Source: Sapria himalayana
Lineage: Eukaryota > Streptophyta > Magnoliopsida > Malpighiales > Rafflesiaceae
DNA length: 64,000 nucleotides
Assembly: GCA_029783825.1 (NCBI GenBank)
Contig: JAREIK010000377.1
Coordinates: 444,830 to 508,829, forward strand
Direction of reading: 5' to 3'
The translations under genes were made by a program, and so were the position numbers. Each line of letters starts with the position of its first letter. Within the stretch, counting starts at the first letter, position 1. The notes below the pieces were generated by a model. It worked only from the letters and a program-made list of their open reading frames with translations. It was not told the origin of the DNA and ran no database searches. Shown here piece by piece: positions 47,036 through 58,620 of the stretch.

Positions 47036-47539
47036 TAGATATGGTGGGTATGAAATGGTACTGATTTTGCAACAATATGTAAACTACTAGATGAATTTCA
47101 TCCATTTCTACATCCACTTCCACCTCCACCATGAAAATGTCCTTTAGGCACTATCTGCTTCACAAAAAATAAAAACATAAAAAAATAATAGATATATGAT
47201 GAAAAACCATGCATTTTAGAATAATTCAGACCAATGGATTTTAACAAAATATAAAAAGTATTTGATACTATAATATTATTATACAATTATAACGATTTAA
47301 TTATCACCATCACTATCATCCTCCAATGGATCTTTTGTCATTTCATTTGATTCTTATAAAAGTTCTGACTCATCTTTAGATAGAAAAAGATCATCTTCAA
47401 TTTATATTAGGCCGCCATTTGAGTCGCATAAGTTTTATGAATCTTCATCTACATGCACATGCTCAATATTGTTTATGTCATCTTCTTGAAATGTTTGTGC
47501 AATAGCTAAGTTTGTACTTCTTTGTTGAGAAATTGGTAC

Positions 47540-47950
47540 TTCAAAATTTGATCGAGTTTTGATTTTGCAAATAGCCCACTAGTAACTCTTATCATGAGGT
47601 AAACTCGGATATGTATAGTAATATACTTGAGTTGCTTGAACTACCATAATAAATGGCTTATATCGATTATATCTGTATTTATTGTTAGCATCCACTAGCT
47701 TATAATCCAAATGAATTGTTGTACCCACATTTCATATAGGATCAAAATACTCGCATTTTAATAATACAATCCTATTATTTTCTAGTCTAGGATACTCCAA
47801 CTTAATAACTTCAACGAGTTGATCATAATAATCAATCTCATCTACACTATAATTTGAGCCTGTAATGCATACACCACTATTCATAGTTGTTTTAGAAGAA
47901 CCATGCTCGATTATGTGCAATTTATATTAATTGACAAAATACCCAGGATA
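47540..47950 (-). pseudogene. CACTA DUF4216-type segment
   Basis: The clean part 47,732-47,920 includes NSGVCITGSNYSVDEIDYYD and ILLKCEYFDP-like wording (RIVLLKCEYFDPI). It matches the DUF4216 pattern YYG...I.EL.Y......V.LF.C.WFD. The minus strand continues in the same region with a KPFIMVVQATQVYYYTYPS segment, where the family has PFI.A.QA.QVFY..DP. These domains lie downstream of TNP2 in plant CACTA transposases. It is interrupted by at least one stop. Confidence 0.72.
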
Positions 47951-48309
47951 GGTTGTTACATATCTAAATTAGCATTTACTTAGATTCTGAATTAATATGT
48001 TGGAATCTCCATTTGAAGTATCATTTTCTTGTTCTATAAATTAAACAAATGATATTAAAAACTAAAAGATACTAATAAATCAAATAATTAAAAAAATTAA
48101 TACTTAATAATTCTCACTTAGTTTTTGAACCAATTCGCAAATTTTATTTCTATCATAGAATCGACCTCATGGCTAGAAATGGTTATTTGCCGATATTTTA
48201 ACTACTCAACATAAACACTGCACAAATATAAATAGATGGAGAACAATGTATATCAATTTTTTAATTTTTTCTTATTAAAGATAAAATTAAACTATGATTA
48301 AACCTGCAA

Positions 48310-48654
48310 CTATTTTGGGTATACATACTCAATATATGGTGCAACCTCCTCATAATTAAGTAAAACATAGCTTTTGGTGGCTTTGTACCCTTCATCTGTC
48401 ATATATCTTTTCTTTGCTCTTCCAAATACTCTTCTAGTGTGCTTGAAAATAGATAACTTGTCCATATATTCATCTTCTACCAACACACGACCTTTATCAT
48501 TCAGAGGCATATTTCTCTTCTTTCTATTGACATGATCTTCAAAATAATAAGAACAAAAAGATGATGCTTCTTCTAGTAAATATACATTGTAAATTGAACC
48601 TTCAACTTTTACGAAGATACCTATGACCATAATGTTAGGTTTCAAATAAATCAA
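48310..48654 (-). pseudogene. CACTA DUF4218-type segment
   Basis: This is a 114-codon open stretch. KVEGSIYNVYLLEEASSFCS matches the DUF4218 end, where the family reads PEGSIAEGY..EE...FCS.Y. LSIFKHTRRVFGRAKKR and TKSYVLLNYEEVAPYI then match the usual linker downstream (L..FK..GR..G......YVL.N..EV.PY). The start of DUF4218 is missing: the frame upstream jumps from the middle of TNP2, so a deletion separates them. Confidence 0.75.
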
Positions 48655-48689
48655 ATTACAATATTAATATTAACTTATGATGATTATCA

Positions 48690-50300
48690 AACCACAACTG
48701 TTTACCACTGAATTTGAAGGTAAATGTATCAAACTTTTCCATCAATATGGGCATGCTAACCATACAGTACTCCAACCCAAGGTTTTTAGACCCGGCCTGG
48801 GGTATTGACCCGAGGAGGGGAGAGGGTCAGAGGTTCAACCGGAGGGATAGACCCAGTTTATATATAAAATAAAATATATTTTTTTTCTTATAAATAAAAC
48901 TTAATTTTCATTGAGTAATAAAATTAAAGAGATACATCTAATACACATTAAAAAGATACATCCAATACATAATCAAGTTCATACTTCATATAATAATAAA
49001 ATTAGACAGTTAGCAAGTTATATTAGATTAGACATTATCATCTCCATCTCGAAGTAGTAAAGATGAATTACTTGAACATCCACTACAAATATCACTAGCT
49101 CCGAATATATCCACTCCTAAATCATTGTCATAAAAATTTTTTAAAAATAACTCATTTAAGTTAAAATAAATAAATACATATAACAAAATAAAATAACACA
49201 CAAATTTAAAAAAATTACATTGGGCGCCAACAATATTGAAAGTCTTAATAAGCATAGGAACTGAATTATTTTGATTAATAATATTAAAAAAATTAATAAA
49301 ATAAAAAGTTGAAAAATTATGTAGTTTTTTCAGAAATAGTGCCGCATGATGAAAAAAAGAAAAAAAATGGATGGGTCAAACTGGTTAACCCGGCACCAGG
49401 TCAACCGGGTTACCGGTTCAACAGGCGGGTGGTAGGTTTTATCCTAGTTTTTTGCTCTCCTGGTTTTTCTGGTTCAACTGGACTGGTTCCCGGCTCGGTC
49501 CCTAGTTTTTCTGGTTGGACCGGCCAAGTCGGTCTAGGTTTCACAACCATGCTCCAACCAGACAATATTGATATGTAAATAAATCACTTACCATCCACAT
49601 AAGGGCCGCCCGCATAATGAAATTTTACTTCTTTGAGATATCATATGTATTCACCCCAACATCCCACAAATGAGTTGACTCTACTATAAGAGGTTGTAAA
49701 AAAACATCCGACATGTTTTTCAGATTTTTGACTATAGAATCAATATTGACAGAAACATATATTACTCATTCATACACAACCATGGAGGTAAATTATAAGG
49801 TGTCACTATCACTGGTCATGTTGAATACTATTGTCTAAATTGGCCAAATGGATAAAAACCATCAGTGTAGAGACCCAATATAACATTTCAACTTTCAACT
49901 ACAAAATCTTGATGTATATGAATAAAATACTTCCAAGCAAGTGAATCTGATGGATAACTCATCACCTCTTCTTCAACCTCATGCTCAAAATACAACCTCA
50001 TATCATGTGCTGTAGCATTTGATGCATATAGTCTATACAATCAAGGAATTAAAAAAAATTAAAACATCTTCTTAAATGTAACTTTCATCTTTTATCACAT
50101 ATCTGCAACACAAGGCACCTTCTTAAACCGAGTTACAGCTAATTAAATCACTATCACCACCCCAATATAACATATATCAATTGAAACAAAAATCAATTTT
50201 TTCAACTGGTAGACCCATACCTCGTAGTAACTTTTTAGTATTGTAAAAGTTGTTAGTGGCCAAATTATTATCCGAAACAATCTCTTTCATGAGTTATGTC
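48690..50300 (-). pseudogene. CACTA TNP2 transposase core, broken and split by a MITE
   Basis: From 50,300 downward the minus strand reads, across stops, KKLLRGMGLPVEKIDFCFN, a stop and YMLYWGG; then DMRLYFEHEVEEEVMSYPSD, SLAWKYF, LGLYTDGFYPFGQ; then HLWDVGVNTYDISKK and IMRAALMW. This is the order of TNP2 (PF02992): AKK...LGL.YEKID.C.N.CMLYW, HP.D..AWK.F, R.V.LGL..DGF.PF, L..LW..GV.TYD, F.M.A.L.WTI. The 774-bp MITE at 48,778-49,551 cuts the conserved SGWST...LACPYC motif: SILSGW lies on one side and GWSTVWLACPY on the other, the overlap being the target duplication. FDNHHKL near 48,690 is the next motif. Confidence 0.9.
48778..49551. mobile_element. 774-bp MITE (hAT-like) inside the TNP2 transposase
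   Basis: A perfect 8-bp target duplication, CTCCAACC, lies at 48,770-48,777 and 49,552-49,559. The ends are imperfect inverted repeats: CAAGGTTTTTAGACCCGG on the left, and CATGGTTGTGAAACCTAGAC read inward from the right. GC-rich outer parts (GGTTCAACCGG, ACCGGTTCAAC, GGACCGGCC) surround an AT-rich middle. No transposase frame is present. The 8-bp duplication suggests hAT. The frame at 49,309-49,578 arises inside it and is not a gene. Confidence 0.88.
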
Positions 50301-50825
50301 ACCTAATTAGATAATTTCTCAGATATATGAATTTCTGACTTAATGCTTATAAGTCGAGCCACAAGTGACAATTGCGAATGTATTTTACAACTAGGGCACA
50401 AATCATCTTCTATAGCTTTTAGCATATCATAAAATTTATGAGCTTCAGGATTAAGTGGTTCATCCATGTAATTCATATTGAAGTCACTACCAGCAACTTC
50501 CCATGACCATTTTATGATATGCATATGATTCATTACCCTCATTTCGGTCAATATTCAAAGTCATTGTACTTTCCCCATGATAAATCAAAATATAATAATT
50601 TGGTACAAAGCCATATTTAACCACATGGTATCTTATAGTGTTTACATCACAAAAAGGCATATTCTGACACTCGCATTGTTTACATGAACACTTAATTTTA
50701 TCTCTATCCATCCATCTCGATTGACTACACGCAAAGTTGATACAAGTTTCTAGCCCACTTAAAAATTCTTCATTCAAAATTCCATTCATAAACCTTTTGT
50801 ACATCCATTGACGATCCGAACTCAT
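50301..50825 (-). pseudogene. CACTA transposase N-terminal part (TPase-associated domain)
   Basis: A start codon at 50,825 opens a 112-codon frame to 50,487. It includes RQWMYKRFMNGIL, EFLSGLETCINFA, IKCSCKQCEC and YHVVKYGFVPNY, closing with YHGE. This follows the transposase-associated domain PF13963 (WMY.R......F..GV..F..FA......I.CPC..C.N......V..HL...GF...Y..W..HGE). A second frame at 50,303-50,551 carries NPEAHKFYDMLKAIEDDLCP, KIHSQLSLVARLISIK and SEIHISEKL, the usual link to TNP2. The two frames overlap in different registers, so a frameshift separates them. Confidence 0.88.
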
Positions 50826-51480
50826 TTTGTCCTATTATATTTGCAAAGAATAATACTCAATCATACTTATGAATGAAACATAAAATGACTTTAAATAATA
50901 CTGATAATTAAATAAAATCACTTACAGATGAATATGCAAAGATAAAATATCATGAATATCGAGGCAATGCATTTGTAGAATCTACATGAAGAAACATAGT
51001 ATTTATTAGCACCTTAAAGATTAAAAGATATCACACTATTACTAAATGAAGGGATCAAACCACGTGGTTGGACAAGAAAGGGAAGTAAAAAAAGGATTTG
51101 AAAGTTTGAAGGAGTAAGCTTCTCACTTCTCAATGAAGATCAAAAATTTTAAATTTCTACTGTCATTCAACTTAATCTTTGAATATTAAAATAAAAAAGA
51201 AAGAAAATATTAATGAAATGAAGATCCTATTCCAAGAACTCTTGGAAAATGAATTAATAAAAAATTCAAACATGAACAAAAATAGATTTGGACTATAAAA
51301 CATATCATATAAAGTATTCAACTAAAAACATAGATATGAAGGAAGCTATAATTACAGATTCTTAACATTAAAAAGATAGATTGATTAGAGATACAAAGAA
51401 TTACAGACATTATCATTAATATAATGTAGGAACACTTGTATAACTATATGACAATTTCACAGATAAGTGAATGGATGATA
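50826..51480. other. CACTA upstream region, non-coding
   Basis: AT-rich sequence between the TNP2 start and the TTATGCATAA cluster, possibly containing first exons or introns of the transposase gene. No motif was recognised. Confidence 0.4.
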
Positions 51481-51484
51481 CATG

Positions 51485-51830
51485 TTTACTTATTATGTTT
51501 ATATGCATAAAAATTGTATGCATAATGTGTTTGTGCATAATATGTTTATGTATAAATAGGTGACGAATAACATTTTAATGGATGAACATGTTTTTATTCA
51601 TAACATGATGCATAAACAATATGCATAACATTTTGCTATAAGCATAAACATGAAATACGTTTAACATGTTTCTATGCATAATGTGTTATTATGCATAAAA
51701 ATGTGTTTTTGCTTAAACACACTAAGCATACCATTTTTATGCATAATGTGTTTATGAATAAATAGGTTATGCACAACATTTTATGCATAAATATGTGTTT
51801 GAGCATAACAAGTTTATGCATAAATAAATA
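51485..51830. repeat. cluster of TTATGCATAA palindromes
   Basis: The 10-bp palindrome TTATGCATAA and close forms (TATGCATAAT, TATGCATAAAC, TTATGCACAAC) occur repeatedly in about 350 bp, alternating with TGTGTTT / AACACA words. The cluster lies inside the CACTA element, 0.66-1.0 kb upstream of the transposase start. Its role is unknown. Confidence 0.8.
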
Positions 51831-52500
51831 TAATTTATTTTCTAATAATAGAAGGGTAATTATGGGTTTCAGATTTTGGATACAAAAAAAAAAGACCCAA
51901 ATCATAAATAATTTTGATTTGGGTCCCTAAATGTTAAAAAAAGTGGTTATATTATAATTATTTGCATTGTGTGATCTCCTAACATAATTTTTCCATTTTT
52001 ATCATGCTTTATCTATTTTTTTTACCATCATATATCATAATTTTTCTAAATATATATATATATATATAGTTTTTTATTTTTATTTATATTTTTTATAATT
52101 TGTATAAGAAAATCACTTATGTGGTAAACCTAACTACATATGATAATTATTATTTGAAAACTAATTTGTTTGTGCTTAAAATAAAAATATACCTATTTAT
52201 TATATTAATATCATTGTGAAAAATAATATTTTTTACAAGTATTTACCCTGCAAAAAATATATTAAATAAATTTTTATTTTTGTAAAATTACACTAAATAT
52301 CTATATTCATTTTACGTGAGCTGACAAGATATCTTTAGAAAATGATATCTTGATATATATTTTTCATATATGATATTGTTCAAATTAATTGATAGATTAC
52401 ATGATGAATTAGAGTGAAATTTTAAAATTAATTGAATAAAGATAAAATATTAGATAGAATAGTTTCTATTTGGTTAAGAGAAAAATATTATAAAATTATA
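51831..52500. other. AT-rich non-coding sequence in CACTA element
   Basis: No feature beyond AT-rich runs and a short (TA)n at about 52,052-52,068. Confidence 0.4.
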
Positions 52501-52504
52501 TATA

Positions 52505-53625
52505 ATTATAAATATAGTTACTTGTATATATATTCATACAAGTAGTTATATGCAGTTATACATATATGTATACAAAGTTATAAACATATATATAGATTTA
52601 CATATATGAATAAATATATGTATACATAGTTACACATATAGTTATATTTAATTATATAGAGTTTTATATAGTTATACAAATATTTATAAATAGGTATACT
52701 TATATAGTTAAACATAATGGTTGTATGTTGTTATACATGTAATTATAAATATAGTTACATTTGGTTATACATATAGTTACAAATATAGTTATACTTATAT
52801 TTATATATGTAGGTATATATATTTTTCCTCAAAATTTTATATATTTATACATATAGTTATATATAGGTATAGATATAGTTAAATAGATTTTTATATACTA
52901 ATATATAAAAATGTATATTAAATATATGTTATTAATTATATATTTAAATATAGTTATGTATAATATTTTTATAGTTATACATATAGTATAAGACAATTAT
53001 TTATAGTTATATGTTCTTATACCAATAGTATATTTAGTTATAAATAGAGTTATATATAATTATATTTAATTATACATTTAGTTATAAATATGTATGTAGT
53101 TAAAGATTTAGTTATATGTAACATTTTTATAGTTATACATATAGTAAAATTCAATAATATATAAATATATTATTATACATATAGTATCTTTTGTTATAAA
53201 TATAGTATATATAATTATAGATACTATATGTATATTAAATATTATAAATATTTAATATACATATAAAAAAAATAGTATATATAGTTATAAATATAGTTAT
53301 AAAAATAGTTTACATGGGTACAAATATAGTTAAATTTAGTTATAAAGAGTTTTATATAGTTAAACAAATATTTATAAATTGTTATACATATATAGTTAAA
53401 CATATAGTTGTATATATGTTATTATAAGTTTTAATATAATTATAGTTACATATGTGATTGCACACATAGTTTTACATATAGTTATAAATGTAGTTATATA
53501 TAGTTTTTCATGTAATTATATATATATATTGACATATAGCTATGTATAGGTATTGATGTAGATAAATACATTTATATATAGTTATATGTTGATATACATA
53601 TTGTTAAAATACATTTATATAAAGT

Positions 53626-53659
<34 letters not shown>

Positions 53660-53786
53660 CGTGTGCGCGTGTGTGCGTGTGTGTGTGTGTGTATTTATGT
53701 ATGTATGTATGTATATTAAATATATGTTGTTAAATTTATATATAATTATGTATGCTATTTTTATAGTTATACATATAGTAAAATAC

Positions 53787-53832
<46 letters not shown>
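52505..53832. repeat. TATAGTTATA satellite-like array 1
   Basis: Built from short words TATAGTTATA(C/A)ATATAGTTA with a higher-order order of landmarks: ATTCATACAAGTAGTTATATG (52,532), ATAAACATATATATAGATTTACA, CATAATGGTTGTATGTTGTTATACA (about 52,713), TATACTAATATATA (about 52,904), then a second, more diverged partial unit from about 53,310. It ends in a (TG)n tract (53,639-53,692) and a (TA)n tract (53,785-53,829). The same ordered landmarks recur in array 2 at 56.5-58.6 kb. Confidence 0.85.
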
Positions 53833-55765
53833 GTGTTATTAATCTTAGGATCATCATATTTACATAATTTATTATGTAAATATTAAATATGTTGTTGTAT
53901 ACACAATGCTTACCACAAATACTAACACCAACTTTGTGATTAACATCCAAAACCACAAGCCTATTTGAGTGGCAAAATACATGGATATCAAGCCTACATA
54001 CCTACCATGCAACATCAACATCCACACAATAAGAACACAATATATCACACATACATGAAGTATGTATATGAATCAGTGTATTAAAGCAATCCAAGAATGA
54101 CATGGTGATTAATGATTTTGGTACTTATAATGATTTACCATGAACATCCAGATTAATATTGTGTCCATGAGAAGGATCTTCGGCCATTTATATAATTATG
54201 GTAAAACTTGACTTTACACGACATCATACCGACACAAATATCTACTTTATAATTTCTATGGAAAATGCAATATATGGTAACAATTAGGGTAGAAGAAGAA
54301 TTTAAAAAAAAAACAAACAACAGAATCTAAACACACACTCCTAAATTAAGATAATCAATGAAGAGTTAGGATATACCTCAAATCAATAAGAAACTCGTGG
54401 CTAAAGAAATTCTCACTTACTCTACTATTAGGTTATGATGTATCCATGTCGAGAGAGTGGCAGACTGTGGAGGAGTTAGGTGCTTGTTAGAGTTGTCTCA
54501 GTAGTCTAGACAACAAGTGAATGCAGAAGGATAGTGTTTTGAAGTTTTAAAATTCTCAAAATATTTTAATTTTTCATTTTCAAAACATTAAATAAATAAT
54601 AAATATATAAAATACGTAAAGACTCATTTTTTTATTATCAAATCATTTTTCAACAAATTCATGTGCGTGTAGCAAGGTACACATGAAAAACAAACACCTT
54701 ATAATTTTTAATTATCAAATTAATTAAATAATAAATATATAAAATAACTTCAAAAAATAGATGTTTAGCCTTGTAACTAGAAAAAAAAATTAGGTGGCTA
54801 CAAAATTTGCAAAATTCATATAACAAGGCACACATGAAAAGATGATTAGTCTTCAAATCACTCTCCTAAGAGTTATAAAATACTCTTTATATTTAAAAAT
54901 GTATAAATATATATATTTTATGTTTATAAATTTTTAAGAATTCATATTATTTTTTATGTAGATAAAATGAAATAATTTTAAAGGCATAAAATTTATATTA
55001 TTTGATATAATTTATAATTTATAAAATTCTAAAAATTACTTAAAATGAAAAGATTATTAAAAAATTATATATATTATTTTAATAATATATATAACTTAAT
55101 AGTAAAAATCTTACTCAATTATTTAATTCTTATCAATTTCAGTAAAAACAAACATCTATATATTTATTTTTAAATATTAATTTATTTTCTTTTAAATTTT
55201 ATGAAAATTTTGAAATTTTTTTTATAATTCAAAATTTACAAATTTTTTAATAATTATATTTTTAAGAGTTTCCTATAATCAAAAAAATATTTTTTTAACT
55301 TAAAATAATATTAATATTGACTAGTTTATTCATTAATTCTGATATTTTTGTAAATATATTTTATTTAATCATACAATGAATTATCTTAGCTTTTTATTAG
55401 TATAAATTTTAATGTATATTCATTTATTTTTTAAAATATCTTTAAAAATTAGTATAATTATAGAATTATTTATTTAATGTTATTTAATGCAAATATTTAA
55501 ATTTCATAATTAAAATTTTTAAAAAAATTATATAATTTTTTTTAAATTATCATAAAAATAGTTATTTTAGTATTTATTAATATAAAATTTTTTTCATATT
55601 TATATATATTTGAAATTATATATTTATAATATCCTATTTTTATAATTATATGAAAAGAATGTGTCTTTCAAGGATTGCTCATCTATAGATTATGTCATAC
55701 CTTTAATATACAAGATTACATAAAATATTAAAACAAATAATATATTAAAAAAATAAAATCATTAA
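53833..55765. other. CACTA 5' non-coding region
   Basis: The stretch 53.9-54.5 kb is less AT-rich and unassigned. From about 54.56 kb onward it matches 59.62-60.58 kb, the corresponding part of the second CACTA copy (for example TGTGTCTTTCAAGGATTGCTC at 55,660 and TGTGTCTTTCAAGGATCGCTT at 60,478). No gene was seen. Confidence 0.6.
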
Positions 55766-56194
55766 AGATTAGCGATAGAAATTATCTATAACACAAATAG
55801 CCAGGGAAACATCCCTAGCTAAATGCATATATTTAGTGAAAATTATCACTTAAGGAATAATCACTTGTAATTAAATATAAATATCATAAAAATAAATTTC
55901 AGATAATTATTTAGTGACGTATTTTGTCATGATCTAATTAGCTAGAAAAAATCTGTCGCTAAAGCCTTTGCTAAAATTATCATCATTCTTTACACGAAAA
56001 TCTATGACAATATTAGCCTGGGATATTTTTCAATCGAAAATTTCCATCACTAATCCATCACAAATTCATCGCAAATTTGTAATTCAATATAAAATCAAAA
56101 ATATCTTGTTATTCCCTAGCTAATCCCTTGATAATTAGCTAGGAAATTTTCCCTAGCTAAATTTCCGTAGCTAAACTTACATTTTCTTATTGTG
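55766..56194 (-). repeat. 5' subterminal repeats and terminus of CACTA copy 1
   Basis: Many copies of TTAGCTAG(A/G)(A/G)AAA, CCTAGCTAAAT and TCTGTCGCTAAA in both orientations. They end at the terminus at 56,194. They match 60,580-61,323 and resemble the left subterminal region at 35.7-36.0 kb. Family knowledge suggests transposase-binding sites. Confidence 0.8.
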
Positions 56195-56219
56195 GAAATT
56201 GTTATGACTTCATGCCCTT

Positions 56220-56415
56220 TCCAACTTGTGATCCATATACCCTCATCACCATTGTTGTGATAGATGAATTAGAAGCATGACTGCTACAACAAAATATCAC
56301 TCCCTTCGAGCCGATATCATACACTCGCTACTTCTTATGACCTTTTATTGTCTCCAATTAGATAGGATAATAGTCATTTGGTTAAAGATCCATATGACTC
56401 TCATCTTATTGAGAA
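56220..56415 (-). pseudogene. fragment of the CACTA second gene
   Basis: It matches 45,545-45,720 in order: GCATGACTGCTACAACAAAA (56,274) against GCATGACTACTACAACAAAA (45,592), then CTTCGAGCCGATATCATACA against CTTCGAGCTGATGCCATACA, and TTGAGAAGCA at the end. It breaks at about 56,411 directly into the TATA-rich array, which places the internal deletion junction there. Confidence 0.82.
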
Positions 56416-57159
56416 GCATATAGTTATGTGTATGTATATATATATATATATATATACATATAGTTAACATATAGTTGTGTGTGTGTGTGTGTGTGTGTGT
56501 GTATTCATACAAATAGTTATATGTTTTTATAGATAAATATATACAAAGTTATAAACAAATATATAGATTTACATATATGTATATATAATTCCAAATATAG
56601 TTATATTTAATTATATAGAATTTTATATAGTTATACAAATATTTATATATAGTTATACACATGTAGTTAAACATAATGTTGTATGTTGTTATACATGAAA
56701 TTATAAATATAGTTACATGTGGTTATGCATATAGTTAAACTTATATTTATACATGTAGATATATATATTTTTTTATATAATTTTATATATTTTTACATAT
56801 AGTTATGTATAAGTATAGATATAGTAAAATACTTTTTTATATACTAATATATACAAATATATATTAAATAGAAGTTGTAAATTATATATTTAAATATAGT
56901 TATGTATAAAGCTTTTATAGTTATACATATAGTAAGATACAATTATTTATAGTTATATATTATTATACATATGATATATATAGCTATAAATAGTTATATA
57001 TAATCAAACAAATAGTTATATAAAGATATATTCATACAAGTAGTTATAAGTAGTTATACATAAATGTATACAAAGTTATAAACAAATATATAGATTTACA
57101 TATATGTATACATAGTTACATATGTAGTTATACTTAATTATATAGAGGTTTATAGTTAT

Positions 57160-57218
<59 letters not shown>

Positions 57219-58620
57219 ACATATAGTTAAACATAATGTTATATGTTGTTATATTGTAATTATAAATATAGTTACATGTGGTTATACATATAGTTACACA
57301 TATAGTTATACTTATATTTATACATGTAGGTGTAAATATGTTTTCATTTAATTTTATATGTGTACATATAGTTTTCCATAGGTATAGATATAGTAAAATA
57401 CATTTTTATATACTAATATATAAAAATGTGTATTAAATATATGTTGTTAATTATTTATTTATATATAGTTATGTATAATGTTTTTTTAGTTATACATTTA
57501 GGCAAATACAATTATTTATAATTATATGTTCTTATATAGTTATACCTATAGTATATATAATTAAAAATAGAGTTATATATCGTTAAACATATAATTATAT
57601 ATAGATATATTCATACAAGTAGTTATATGTAGTTATACATAAATGTATAGAAAGTTATAAACAATTATATAGATTTACATATATTTATGCATATATCTAT
57701 ACATAGTTACAAATACAATTATATTTATTTATATAGAGTGTTACATAGTTATACAAATATTTATATATAGTTATAAACATGTAGTTGAACATAATGTTGT
57801 ATGTTGTTATACATGTAATTATAAATTAAACTACATTTGGTTTTACATATAGCTACACATATAGTTATACTTATATTTATACATGTAGGTATATATATTT
57901 TTTCATATAATATTATATATTTATACATATAGTTATGTATAGGTATAGATATAGTAAAATACTTTTTATATACTAATATATACAAATAAATATTAAATAT
58001 AAGTTGTAAATTATATATTTAAATATAATTATGTATAAAACTTTTACGGTTATACATATAGTAAGATACAATTATTTATAGTTATATATTATTATACATA
58101 TAATATATATAGTTATTAATAGTTATATATAATTAAACATTAAGTTATATATAGATATATTCATACAAGTAGTTATAAGTAGTTATACATAAATATATAC
58201 AACATTATAAACAAATATATATATTTAATTATATGAATACATATATGTATATATAGTTACAAATATAGTCATATTTAATTATATAGAGTGTTACATAGTT
58301 ATACAAATATTTATATATAGTTAAACACATATAGTTATAAATATGTATGTAGTTAAAAATATAATTATATATAGTTATACATTTATATAACTATATAACA
58401 TTTATATAGTTATACATTTAGTAAAATATAATTATATATAGCTATATTATTATACATACAGTATATTTTGTTAGAAATATAGTTATATAGAATTATAAAT
58501 ATAGTTATACATTATTATATAGTCTAAAAAATTAGTTATGTATAGTAATAAATATAGTTATAAAAATAGTTTACATAATTATAAATATCGTTATAAATAC
58601 TTTTATATATAATGGCATAG
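56411..58620. repeat. TATAGTTATA satellite-like array 2 (about four units)
   Basis: Units marked by ATTCATACAA begin at 56,503, 57,030, 57,609 and 58,159, i.e. spacings of 527, 579 and 550 bp. Each carries ATATAGATTTACATATAT, ATAATGTTGTATGTTGTTATA-like, ATACTTTTTATATACTAATATAT-like and TAAATATAGTTATGTATAA-like words in the same order. The 579-bp unit is longer because of a (TA)n expansion at 57,165-57,213. A (GT)n tract at 56,475-56,503 precedes the first unit. The last unit is incomplete. Confidence 0.88.

Larger units (their letters stand above)
35681..56194 (-). mobile_element. CACTA (En/Spm) DNA transposon with nested insertions
   Basis: The left terminus CACTACAAGAAAAA (35,681) is the canonical CACTA end. 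The right end, read inward from 56,194 on the minus strand, is CACAATAAGAAAAT, i.e. the same end with three bases missing. GAA flanks both sides (35,678-35,680 and 56,195-56,197), the 3-bp duplication this superfamily makes. Inside, on the minus strand, are a TNP2-type transposase, DUF4218/DUF4216-type segments and a PF03004-type second protein, all broken. Subterminal GCTAGGGAAA / GTCGCTAAA words crowd both ends. About 6.9 kb of the 20.5 kb is later insertions (gypsy plus two MITEs). The alternative right end at 61,323 has a better terminal match but no matching duplication (GAA against ATA). Confidence 0.82.

Noticed and set aside
46727..47038. Plus-strand frame with a hydrophobic start and Gly-Asp tail, resembling a small secreted protein
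   Set aside because: The tail is a GATGGT repeat, and the minus strand of the same stretch continues the CACTA second gene as a Ser-Pro-rich region.
53586..53956. Open frames with Cys-Val and Tyr-Ile or His-Thr repeats
   Set aside because: Translations of (TG)n and (TA)n tracts.
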